Source: Bacteroides sp. CAG:545
GTDB lineage: Bacteria; Bacteroidota; Bacteroidia; Bacteroidales; UBA932
Reading direction: 5' to 3'
NCBI GenBank assembly: GCA_000432515.1
Contig: HF996044.1
Coordinates: 61,519-80,496 of the forward strand
DNA: 18,978 bases
A program made the position numbers and the translations under genes. Below the pieces are notes generated by a model. That model saw nothing but the letters and a program-made list of their open reading frames with translations. It ran no database searches and was not told where the DNA came from. How positions within the stretch are numbered: the stretch's first letter is position 1; every line of letters begins with the position of its first letter. This document shows positions 1 through 6,578 of this stretch, piece after piece.

Positions 1-1485
1 GCCGAGTTCAACCAGCTTAGGGTCTGCAATGTAGTAAAGTCCGAACAGGTCAGCCCTTGCCTCTTCCAATGCAGATGCATACTCGCCCATCGCTGTTCCT
101 GACACGCCAGGAAGCAACTGTCCTGAGCCGTGTCCGAGGCATTCGTGCAGGTCAGTGTGGATTTCATCATCGTAAGAACCGTATTTCTTCTGCATTGCCT
201 TTTCCTCCTCGGAATAAGCGAACTCCTCAAGCACTGATTTCGGGGACTCATTGGCCGCCGCATCATAAGCGTGGGTGATATTGGCAATGGTCACTGATTT
301 GGAGCCGTATTCCTTGCGGATCCAGTCTGCATTAGGAAGATTGATGCCGATAGGGGTGGCAGGATAGCATCCGCCGCCGAGACAGGTAGCGTCTATCACC
401 TTGGCACTCACGCCCTTGACACTCTTTTTCTTGAAACGCGGATCAATCGGCGCATTGTCCTCAAACCACTGGGCATTGGCACTGAGCAGTTCGGTGCGCG
501 CTGAAGCGGCGGAGTCCTTCACATTGACCAAAGCCTCCCAATAAGCCTTGCGGCCGAGCGGGTCATTGTAATCCTCGACGAAACCGTTCGTGAAATCGAC
601 TGTGCCGAGAGTATCAGTTACCCAAGTGATGTTGTATTTGTCCCAAAGTTTGAGGTCACCGGTCCTGTAATACTCCTGAAGTTCGGAAATCTCCTTCTTC
701 TGGGTATCGTTCTCAGCCACAGCCTTGGCCTTCTCGAGTTCCTCGCAGATCTTCTCGATTGCCGGACCGTAGATGCCGCCGACTTTCCATTTCTCTTCAC
801 GGATCACACCGTCCGCACCCTTTACCACCTTGGTATTCAAGCCATAAGAAATCGGCTCAGGATCGTTCGGGTCAATGATGCCCGCATAATATTTTTCAAC
901 TTCGTCTCTGGTGACACCTTCATAGAAATTCACTGAAGAAAGTGCCACGATATCGCCATCGGCCGAGGAAGAACGTCTCTGTGCATAAAGTTCAGGCGAA
1001 TAGATGACCGGCAGCAATGCCTCGCATTTGTCCGTATCGCCCACTGACTCCATCAATGCACGGAAATACTCCTGGCTGCACTGCGGGAAGAACTTGTCCT
1101 CAGCATAATGATGATGGATGCCGCTGCTGAAGAATACGCGTTTCGCATAGACGAGGAACTGATTGTATTCCTTGCAGGTACGGTCGCCCTTGTAATTTTC
1201 AATGATGTTCTGCAGCACCTTTCTCACTGCGAGATTGTCCTTGCAGTTCTGGTCCCAGTAAATGTCCCATCCGAATTTTGCAGCCTCGCTCAGGTGATAG
1301 ACATACTCTTTCTGTTTCAACGTCAATTTTTCCCACCCGGGAATCTGATACCGCATGATCTTGATATCAGCAAACTCATCCACGAGGTACTTGAAATCGC
1401 CTTTCTTCTTGTTATTGCAGTCCGCGCAGGACGCCACAGCAGCAACTGATGCCAATGTCAACAACATTTTTCCTATATTTTTCAT
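1..1485 (-). CDS. Dipeptidyl-peptidase III (M49) lipoprotein, C-terminus cut by window edge
   Basis: Zinc aminopeptidase of family M49, which removes dipeptides from the N-terminus of short peptides. The start ATG at 1485 opens a lipoprotein signal: basic start, hydrophobic stretch, and a lipobox ending VASC with Cys20, so the enzyme is probably anchored in the envelope. The family motif HECLGH is at residues 447-452 and the second zinc/catalytic motif EEARAD at 474-479. From memory these lie within one residue of the Bacteroides thetaiotaomicron enzyme. 495 codons are present; family members of about 675 residues imply that roughly the last quarter lies beyond base 1. No frameshift is seen. 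A TATTTTTG -7 box lies 32 bases upstream on the same strand. The family assignment is firm; surface versus periplasmic location is inference. Confidence 0.93.
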   Translation of the reverse strand, partial: MKNIGKMLLTLASVAAVASCADCNNKKKGDFKYLVDEFADIKIMRYQIPGWEKLTLKQKEYVYHLSEAAKFGWDIYWDQNCKDNLAVRKVLQNIIENYKGDRTCKEYNQFLVYAKRVFFSSGIHHHYAEDKFFPQCSQEYFRALMESVGDTDKCEALLPVIYSPELYAQRRSSSADGDIVALSSVNFYEGVTRDEVEKYYAGIIDPNDPEPISYGLNTKVVKGADGVIREEKWKVGGIYGPAIEKICEELEKAKAVAENDTQKKEISELQEYYRTGDLKLWDKYNITWVTDTLGTVDFTNGFVEDYNDPLGRKAYWEALVNVKDSAASARTELLSANAQWFEDNAPIDPRFKKKSVKGVSAKVIDATCLGGGCYPATPIGINLPNADWIRKEYGSKSVTIANITHAYDAAANESPKSVLEEFAYSEEEKAMQKKYGSYDDEIHTDLHECLGHGSGQLLPGVSGTAMGEYASALEEARADLFGLYYIADPKLVELG

Positions 1486-1516
1486 AACTATCAAATATTT
1501 CGATGGTCAATCCTTG

Positions 1517-1524
1517 CAAAAATA
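1517..1524 (-). promoter_or_regulatory. -7 promoter box of the M49 gene
   Basis: On the minus strand this reads TATTTTTG, matching the Bacteroidota TAnnTTTG -7 consensus, 32 bases before the M49 ATG. No good TTTG -33 box is visible at the expected spacing. Confidence 0.5.
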
Positions 1525-1536
1525 AGCTTTTAGCAT

Positions 1537-1544
1537 TACATTTG
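1537..1544 (+). promoter_or_regulatory. -7 promoter box of tRNA-Thr
   Basis: TACATTTG fits TAnnTTTG and ends 30 bases before the tRNA 5' end. It lies back to back with the M49 promoter on the other strand. No clear -33 box. Confidence 0.5.
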
Positions 1545-1574
1545 CAATCCATTTCGTTCGGAGAGGAGCGAATT

Positions 1575-1647
1575 GCCACTTTAGCTCAGTTGGTAGAGCA
1601 GCGCATTCGTAATGCGCAGGTCGAGGGTTCGAACCCCTTGAGTGGCT
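1575..1647 (+). tRNA. tRNA-Thr (anticodon CGT)
   Basis: A full cloverleaf can be folded. The acceptor stem GCCACTT pairs with GAGTGGC with one G-T pair. The D arm has GCTC/GAGC. The anticodon stem GCGCA/TGCGC encloses the loop TTCGTAA, with anticodon CGT reading ACG (Thr). The T arm contains the TTCGAAC loop. The discriminator is T at 1647 and CCA is not encoded, so it must be added after transcription. Confidence 0.95.
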
Positions 1648-1689
1648 CAAAAAAAATCAGACGGAAGATTTTCCGCCTGATTTTTTTGT
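1648..1689. terminator. Bidirectional intrinsic terminator between tRNA-Thr and mnmA
   Basis: An A-run, then AATCAG-A-CGGAA, a GATT loop, TTCCG-C-CTGATT and a T-run form an 11-bp stem with one A/C mismatch. Flanking A and T runs make it usable from both strands. It sits just after the tRNA and 30 bases past the mnmA stop, so it can end both convergent transcripts. Confidence 0.85.
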
Positions 1690-1718
1690 TATGTGGAGGA
1701 TTTTCGAGGATAGATTTC

Positions 1719-3149
1719 TTATATTACTCCTGAACCAATCATCTCATCCCTGTCATACCACACGGCGAACTGCCCCGGCGTGATGCCCCTCTGCGGTGTT
1801 TCGAAGAGAATGAACAGACCAGACGGCCTCTTGACCAGCAACGCATCCTGCAACGGCTGGCGATAACGGATACGCACTCTGTACCGGCGTATTTCTCCAT
1901 CCTTCATCCGCAAGTCCTCCCGGATCCAATGGATCTCTTCAGGCGCGACCATCAGGCAACTGCGCGAAAGGCCCTTGTGCCGGTGTCCCTCCCCTACATA
2001 TATTATATTGTTTTCAATGTCAGTGGAAATCACGAAAAGCGAGTCTTTATGGCCTCCGATGTTCAGGCCCTTGCGCTGACCGATGGTATAGAACTGGGCT
2101 CCCTCGTGACGGCCTACTACAGCACCGTAAGGATTTGATTTATAACGGGTTTTCTTGACATGACGCTTACCGGAGCGGTATGTCTCAGTCTCAAATTTTA
2201 TCGACTCATACGTAACCGGACGGGACAGGCGCAGAAGGTCCTCATCTGACAATGCACCGATACTGTCATAAGAATAGACAGACTCCGCATGGCAGCCTCC
2301 CTCATAATCCCCGGCCTGAGAATGTGCAGCCTTGTCATCTGATATATAATCAGTTATCATCTCCGCATCACCCGCCAAGCGGTTCTTCAGAATGGAAGAC
2401 ATAGTATCTCTGAGGAAACAGTACTGCGGAGAATCTTCGTAGAATGCGTCATACACTTCGACCACGTCACCTTCCACAGACTTGAGCTTCTGCTGGAGAA
2501 ATACCGGAAGGTCCACTTTTCCCACGAAGCAGATACCCTGGGAGTCCTTTTTCTCTGCTGAAGGCAAATCCGCTTCCGCAGCGAGCCGTCGCACTTCCGG
2601 CTTGCAGATGTCACCTATCGGGAACAATGCCTTGGAAAGCTGGTCTTCAGTAAGCTGACACAGGAAATAGCTCTGGTCCTTGTTCGGATCCGAACCGGCC
2701 AAGATGCGCCACACAGGCTTGCCGTCATTGACAATCTGGTTCCCTTCAGCGTCGAGCGCAGGTTCCTTACGGCAATAATGCCCGGTGGCCACCATATCCG
2801 CGCCCATTTTCTGAGCGGCCTTCAGGAATGCGTCGAACTTTATCTCCCTGTTGCAGAGCACGTCAGGATTCGGCGTTCTTCCCTTGGAGTATTCATCGAA
2901 CATATAGTCCACCACACGCTGACGGTATTCATTGCTCAAGTCAATGAAATAGAACGGGATACCTATTTTCCTCGCGACCATTTCGGCCACGAATTTGTCT
3001 TCTTCCCATTCGCAGTCACCGTGCAATGTCCCTTCCGTGTCGTGCCAGTTCTGCATGAACATCGCAAAGACATCGTAACCCTGCTGTTTGAGCAACAGAG
3101 CGGCCACACTGGAGTCCACACCTCCGGATAATCCTACACAAACTTTCAT
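1719..3149 (-). CDS. mnmA: tRNA-specific 2-thiouridylase MnmA
   Basis: Cytoplasmic enzyme that thiolates U34 of tRNA Lys, Glu and Gln with ATP and a sulfur relay. The N-terminal PP-loop SGGVDSS is at residues 8-14. The two cysteines expected for catalysis are Cys99 (in DVLCNREIKF) and Cys207 (in DSQGICFVG). The motif GQRKGLNIGG is at 357-366 and the C-terminal beta-barrel follows. At 476 residues it is about 105 longer than the usual 360-370. The extra part lies between the central domain and GQRKGL, roughly 234-342, and is rich in acidic and aromatic residues. The ATG at 3149 is preceded by GAGGAG, unusually ribosome-site-like for this phylum. It shares an upstream region with divergent cdd. 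The family is certain; the role of the insertion is unknown. Confidence 0.96.
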   Translation of the reverse strand: MKVCVGLSGGVDSSVAALLLKQQGYDVFAMFMQNWHDTEGTLHGDCEWEEDKFVAEMVARKIGIPFYFIDLSNEYRQRVVDYMFDEYSKGRTPNPDVLCNREIKFDAFLKAAQKMGADMVATGHYCRKEPALDAEGNQIVNDGKPVWRILAGSDPNKDQSYFLCQLTEDQLSKALFPIGDICKPEVRRLAAEADLPSAEKKDSQGICFVGKVDLPVFLQQKLKSVEGDVVEVYDAFYEDSPQYCFLRDTMSSILKNRLAGDAEMITDYISDDKAAHSQAGDYEGGCHAESVYSYDSIGALSDEDLLRLSRPVTYESIKFETETYRSGKRHVKKTRYKSNPYGAVVGRHEGAQFYTIGQRKGLNIGGHKDSLFVISTDIENNIIYVGEGHRHKGLSRSCLMVAPEEIHWIREDLRMKDGEIRRYRVRIRYRQPLQDALLVKRPSGLFILFETPQRGITPGQFAVWYDRDEMIGSGVI

Positions 3150-3203
3150 AAATTTCTCCTCTTTTCGGGCTAAAGAAACAGGTCAATAGCGCCTTGACAG
3201 CCG

Positions 3204-3211
3204 CAAAGATA
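3204..3211 (-). promoter_or_regulatory. -7 promoter box of mnmA
   Basis: The minus strand reads TATCTTTG, matching TAnnTTTG, 54 bases before the mnmA start. No clear -33 box. It is divergent from the cdd promoter 21 bases away. Confidence 0.55.
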
Positions 3212-3232
3212 CCTAAATCAGAGAAAAATTAC

Positions 3233-3240
3233 TATATTTG
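3233..3240 (+). promoter_or_regulatory. -7 promoter box of cdd
   Basis: TATATTTG matches TAnnTTTG exactly, 62 bases before the ATG of cdd. No convincing TTTG -33 box. Confidence 0.55.
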
Positions 3241-3302
3241 AAACGTTTGGCAGTCATTGATTCGGAACATTGTCCGATACTAGCCGCAAATTACAACACA
3301 TT

Positions 3303-3779
3303 ATGACAAACAAGAGAATAGAAATAGACTATCAGGAATTCGGTTCCGTACAGGAACTTGAGCCGCAGGACAGAGAGCTTTGCGAAGCCGCCGAAAAGGC
3401 ATTGGCAGGCTCATATGCGCCATATTCCAACTTCAATGTCGGGGCTGCCGTGAGACTGTCCGACGGAAGCATTGTCACCGGAGCGAATCAGGAGAACTCG
3501 GCTTATCCGTCAGGACTTTGCGCGGAAAGGACGGCTATGTTTGCAGCTCATGCGAACCATCCGGACCTCCAGATGAGGAGCATTGCCATAACAGGGGCAC
3601 AGAACGGCCTGCTGAACAGCGGCATCACTGCTCCATGCGGAGCCTGCCGCCAGGTCATGGCCGAATACCAGAAAGTCAGCGGCGGAAAGATGAGCGTCCT
3701 CTTCTACGGAAAAGACAAAATCCTGAAATTCAGTCAGGTAGATGACATTCTTCCTTTCATCTTCACCAACCTGGACTAA
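3303..3779 (+). CDS. cdd: Cytidine deaminase (homotetrameric type)
   Basis: Hydrolytic deamination of cytidine and deoxycytidine to uridine and deoxyuridine in pyrimidine salvage. The 158-residue length fits the short, tetrameric class with three cysteine zinc ligands: Cys73 and catalytic Glu75 in LCAERTA, then Cys112 and Cys115 in PCGACRQ. The nucleoside-binding segment YSNFNVGAA is at 41-49. An in-frame TTG at 3270 would add 11 residues, but the ATG at 3303 matches the usual N-terminus and gives a leader of about 55 bases from the TATATTTG box, so ATG is preferred. It lies just upstream of ffs with no clear terminator between. Its product could feed the uridine phosphorylase encoded 14 kb away. 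Confidence 0.96.
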   Translation: MTNKRIEIDYQEFGSVQELEPQDRELCEAAEKALAGSYAPYSNFNVGAAVRLSDGSIVTGANQENSAYPSGLCAERTAMFAAHANHPDLQMRSIAITGAQNGLLNSGITAPCGACRQVMAEYQKVSGGKMSVLFYGKDKILKFSQVDDILPFIFTNLD

Positions 3780-3806
3780 GAAAATAGCCAGATTGGCCTG
3801 TCAGAC

Positions 3807-3837
3807 TTTGCAGATTTGACAAAAAGCAGTATATTTG
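3807..3837 (+). promoter_or_regulatory. Promoter of the SRP RNA gene
   Basis: TTTG at 3807-3810, a 19-base spacer and TATATTTG at 3830-3837 give a near-ideal Bacteroidota promoter. The expected start, about five bases further on, coincides with the 5' end of the SRP RNA at 3842. Confidence 0.85.
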
Positions 3838-3841
3838 CAGT

Positions 3842-3938
3842 GGGAAAGTCGTACACGACCAGCTCCCTCCAAACTCCCCCAGGGCCGGAAGGCAGCAAGG
3901 GTAGGAGGTCGTAGCGGTGCGATGTGCTAAGCTTTCCC
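3842..3938 (+). ncRNA. ffs: Small bacterial signal recognition particle RNA (4.5S type)
   Basis: RNA scaffold that binds Ffh and directs nascent membrane and secreted proteins to FtsY. The signature apical domain GGCCGGAAGGCAGCA is at 3883-3897, with the closing strands CCCCA and AGGGT on either side. The ends GGGAAAG (3842-3848) and CTTTCCC (3932-3938) pair to close the rod. At 97 bases it is the short form without an Alu domain. A T-run at 3939-3944 follows directly. A strong promoter lies immediately upstream. Confidence 0.95.
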
Positions 3939-3944
3939 TTTTTT
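3932..3944 (+). terminator. 3' end of ffs with T-run
   Basis: The closing helix of the SRP RNA ends CTTTCCC and is followed by six T, so the RNA's own terminal stem plus the T-run can act as an intrinsic terminator. Some read-through would be needed to express the gene starting at 3960. Confidence 0.5.
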
Positions 3945-3959
3945 CATTTATATACCTCC

Positions 3960-5237
3960 ATGGAAAGAGACGACACGTTCAAGAGCACTATCACTCTCGC
4001 CGATGCAGCAAGGATAACCGGCCCCATATCATTCAACCTGATGATAAAGCCATGCGGTTCGCTCTGCAATCTTGACTGCAGATACTGTTACTATCTGGAC
4101 AAGTCACGCCTATACGGAGGACACGAGCCTGTAATGTCAGAGGAATTGCTGGAACGTGCGATACGCGATTATCTCTCCACCTGCGAAACCCCTGAAGTCA
4201 CATTCAACTGGCACGGCGGCGAGCCGCTGATGGCAGGTCTGGATTTCTACCGGAAAGCAGTCGCCCTCGAGAAAAAATATGCTGACGGCAAGATCGTGCA
4301 CAACACTCTTCAGACAAACGGCACACTCATAACCCCGGAATGGGCAGATTTTTTCGCTGCGGGGAATTTCCTCATCGGACTCTCCATCGACGGCCCGGAG
4401 CACATACACGACACATACCGCAGCAGCAAGGCCGGCGCCCCCTCCTTCCGGAAAGTAATCGCCGGCTTGAAGAACCTGCTCCGCTCTGGCGCAGAATTCA
4501 ACACCCTGACTGCCGTTTCCAAAGCCTCGGAAGGACATGCCCTGGAGATCTACCAGTTCCTCAAATCGACAGGCAGCCGCTTCATGCAGTTTCTTCCCGT
4601 CGTCGAAAAAATAAAGTTTCAGGTCAATGCCAATGGTCGTCAGATGAGGAACTTACGCCCGTCAATGGTTCCTCCTGCCACCGACAGTGACGGCTTCGGC
4701 CTATGGTCCGTCAGCGATATCGGCTACGGAAAATTCCTGTGCGAAATCTTCGACTGGTGGGTAAAGAACGATGTCGGCAGCTATTTCGTAGGAGCATTCG
4801 ATGCCACATTGGCTTCATGGTGCGGTCTTTCACCAGGAACCTGCTCATTCTGTGAGACTTGCGGAGGAAACCTCGTAGTGGAACACAACGGAGACGTCTA
4901 TGTCTGCGATCATTTCGTCTATCCTGAATACCGCTTGGGCAACATCGCCACGTCATCATTGAAAGACCTTGCAGGGTCACAGCAGTCCGTAGCCTTCGGC
5001 ATTGACAAGCGCAATTCTCTTCCTGCCCAATGCAGACGCTGCGAATGGGTCCGGCTCTGTCATGGAGAATGCCCCAAACATCGCCTGTCCACCACAAAAT
5101 CCGGAGAGGCAGGGCTGAATTCGCTATGCGCTGGGCTCAGGATGTACTATGAGCACACGGCCCCCTATATGAAAAAGACGCGCAGCCTTTTAGAAACGGG
5201 TAAGCCGGCTGCAGACATTATGGACGGAGCATTATAA
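3960..5237 (+). CDS. Anaerobic sulfatase-maturating radical SAM enzyme (anSME, ChuR-like)
   Basis: Radical SAM enzyme with a SPASM domain that oxidises an active-site Cys or Ser of sulfatases to formylglycine, which Bacteroidota need for sulfated glycan use. The radical SAM cluster motif CNLDCRYC has Cys36, Cys40 and Cys43, with TFNWHGGEP at 81-89 and LQTNG and SIDGP further on. The C-terminal half carries the cysteines for two auxiliary clusters: 288, 295, 298, 301, 316, 358, 361, 367, 371 and 390. Asp317 after Cys316 (YVCDHF) is probably the catalytic base by family analogy. The 425 residues are family length. The ATG at 3960 is chosen; an in-frame GTG at 3924 lies inside ffs. No sulfatase is in the window, so substrates are unknown. 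Confidence 0.9.
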   Translation: MERDDTFKSTITLADAARITGPISFNLMIKPCGSLCNLDCRYCYYLDKSRLYGGHEPVMSEELLERAIRDYLSTCETPEVTFNWHGGEPLMAGLDFYRKAVALEKKYADGKIVHNTLQTNGTLITPEWADFFAAGNFLIGLSIDGPEHIHDTYRSSKAGAPSFRKVIAGLKNLLRSGAEFNTLTAVSKASEGHALEIYQFLKSTGSRFMQFLPVVEKIKFQVNANGRQMRNLRPSMVPPATDSDGFGLWSVSDIGYGKFLCEIFDWWVKNDVGSYFVGAFDATLASWCGLSPGTCSFCETCGGNLVVEHNGDVYVCDHFVYPEYRLGNIATSSLKDLAGSQQSVAFGIDKRNSLPAQCRRCEWVRLCHGECPKHRLSTTKSGEAGLNSLCAGLRMYYEHTAPYMKKTRSLLETGKPAADIMDGAL

Positions 5238-5819
5238 CCCGCTCTCTTCCACGTATTTGCCCCTCTTGCGCCAATGCACGAAACCATAGGCTGCAGAGAG
5301 CGTATAGAACAGATACAGGGCAGCCATCCAGTAGAGGCCCTGGCAGCCGCACATCACGACATACATCAGGTCAGCCACTATCCACAGCAGCCATTGTTCT
5401 TTATAAGAGCGTATCAGCCACCAGGTCGCGATCAGGCTCAGGACCGTAATCGCAGCATCGAGGGACGACATCGGATCGCCGAGAGCCCTAAGGACACATA
5501 TCAATGCCACCGTGCCGACCGCCTGCAGCAATACGCTGACAGCCAATACTTTCAATGATATTTTACGCAAATGTATCTGCTGCGCGTCACCGGCAATGGA
5601 ATCCGAATCCCGTCGCCAGCTGATGAAGCCCCAGACCGCGGTAACCACATAATATACGTTCAATGCCGATGACGCATAAAGTCCCTGACGGCAGAACAGC
5701 ACCACTGAAGCGATTCCTGTCAATATCTGCACGCCCCACATATAATTGCTCTGTCTGATTTCGAGGATAATGAAAAGGATTCCTGTTATCAGAGTGAATA
5801 TTTCTATAGCATTGTCCAT
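5232..5819 (-). CDS. pnuC: PnuC-type nicotinamide riboside transporter
   Basis: Inner-membrane protein of 195 residues, very hydrophobic, with about seven predicted membrane segments. Family marks are the repeated half-signatures VWGFISW (62-68) and AYGFVHW (177-183), with WLLWIVADLMYVVM before the second. PnuC proteins facilitate uptake of nicotinamide riboside (some relatives take thiamin or riboflavin), so NAD precursor uptake is likely but the substrate is not proven by sequence. The ATG at 5819 is preferred over a longer frame reaching 5885, because it begins the first membrane segment and lies 22 bases after a TACATTTG box. Its stop at 5232-5234 overlaps the end of the convergent maturase gene. 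It is divergent from the Nudix gene. Confidence 0.85.
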   Translation of the reverse strand: MDNAIEIFTLITGILFIILEIRQSNYMWGVQILTGIASVVLFCRQGLYASSALNVYYVVTAVWGFISWRRDSDSIAGDAQQIHLRKISLKVLAVSVLLQAVGTVALICVLRALGDPMSSLDAAITVLSLIATWWLIRSYKEQWLLWIVADLMYVVMCGCQGLYWMAALYLFYTLSAAYGFVHWRKRGKYVEESGL

Positions 5820-5840
5820 AATTCCGCGTGTTTGGGAGTG

Positions 5841-5848
5841 CAAATGTA
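5841..5848 (-). promoter_or_regulatory. -7 promoter box of pnuC
   Basis: The minus strand reads TACATTTG, matching TAnnTTTG, 22 bases before the pnuC ATG. No -33 box stands out. Confidence 0.55.
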
Positions 5849-5861
5849 CGTAAAAATGAGT

Positions 5862-5869
5862 TATCTTTG
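5862..5869 (+). promoter_or_regulatory. -7 promoter box of the Nudix gene
   Basis: TATCTTTG matches TAnnTTTG, 16 bases before the ATG at 5885, which would leave a very short leader. It lies 14 bases from the opposing pnuC box. Confidence 0.55.
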
Positions 5870-5884
5870 TCAGGATACGAAACA

Positions 5885-6451
5885 ATGATTGATATGAAAG
5901 ACGCGATAACCGAAAAGGGAAAATGGAAAGTCCTCAAGAGCGAATATCTGTTCCGCCGTCCGTGGCTGACAGTCAGGAAGGACTGCGTGGAGCTCCCTGA
6001 CGGAAGGCAAAACCCTGAGTTCTACGTACTTGAATATCCCGATTGGGTCAATGTAATCGCATTGACCGATGACGGCAAATTCATTTTCGAAAGGCAGTAC
6101 CGCCACGGCCTCGGCAAGACCTGCTATGAGATTCCTGCCGGCGTGATCGAACCGGGCGAAAGCCCCATGGAGGCTGCAAAACGCGAACTGATGGAGGAAA
6201 CCGGCTATGGCGAAGGTGAATGGTCCGAGTTCATGACCATCTCCGCAAACCCCAGCACCACCGACAACCTTTCGCATTGTTTCCTGGCAAAAGGCGTCAA
6301 GAAAACAGGCTCACAGCACCTTGACAGCACAGAAGACCTCGAAGTCGTGCTCCTGAACGAAGCCGACGTCCGAGATCTCCTCATCAATGACCAGCTCAAG
6401 CAGGCCCTCATGGCCGCTCCCCTCTGGAAATACTTTTATCAGCAGAAATAG
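5885..6451 (+). CDS. Nudix hydrolase, ADP-ribose pyrophosphatase-like
   Basis: Hydrolyses a nucleoside diphosphate linked to another group, probably ADP-ribose to AMP and ribose 5-phosphate. A complete Nudix box runs from Gly86 to Tyr108 with Glu92 and the metal-binding core RELMEETG at 100-107. Pro123, 15-16 residues past the box in SANPSTTDN, is the position linked to ADP-ribose specificity in this family. Length is 188 residues. The first ATG is at 5885; an ATG three codons later (5894) is equally possible given the short leader. Divergent pnuC with a shared 65-base promoter region suggests an NAD-related role, but this is inference from position. Confidence 0.88.
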   Translation: MIDMKDAITEKGKWKVLKSEYLFRRPWLTVRKDCVELPDGRQNPEFYVLEYPDWVNVIALTDDGKFIFERQYRHGLGKTCYEIPAGVIEPGESPMEAAKRELMEETGYGEGEWSEFMTISANPSTTDNLSHCFLAKGVKKTGSQHLDSTEDLEVVLLNEADVRDLLINDQLKQALMAAPLWKYFYQQK

Positions 6452-6480
6452 TCCGCCGGACAACAGTATATAAATGAAAG

Positions 6481-6541
6481 GCATTGGAACAGATGGGGCG
6501 GAGCGCACTCTTTTTGGAGCGTAGCCACTCTGTTCCAATGC
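6481..6541. repeat. Large inverted repeat between the Nudix gene and the B12 operon
   Basis: Perfect 13-base arms, GCATTGGAACAGA (6481-6493) and its complement (6529-6541), flank a 35-base centre that can form further partial pairing and contains a direct repeat of GGAGCG. It lies between two convergent genes, so it may end both transcripts, but there is no T-run after either arm. Confidence 0.75.
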
Positions 6542-6578
6542 CGATTCAATAAGAAAATATTTGTCCGGAATGTCTCGA

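Noticed and set aside
1503..1733. Open frame running through tRNA-Thr and its terminator
   Set aside because: It consists of tRNA and terminator sequence; no protein family features.
3270..3302. Longer start (TTG) for cytidine deaminase
   Set aside because: It would add 11 residues not typical of the family; the ATG at 3303 fits the usual N-terminus and a normal leader.
3924..3959. GTG start for the sulfatase maturase inside the SRP RNA
   Set aside because: The 12 extra residues would be encoded by the closing helix of ffs and its T-run; the ATG at 3960 is the sensible start.
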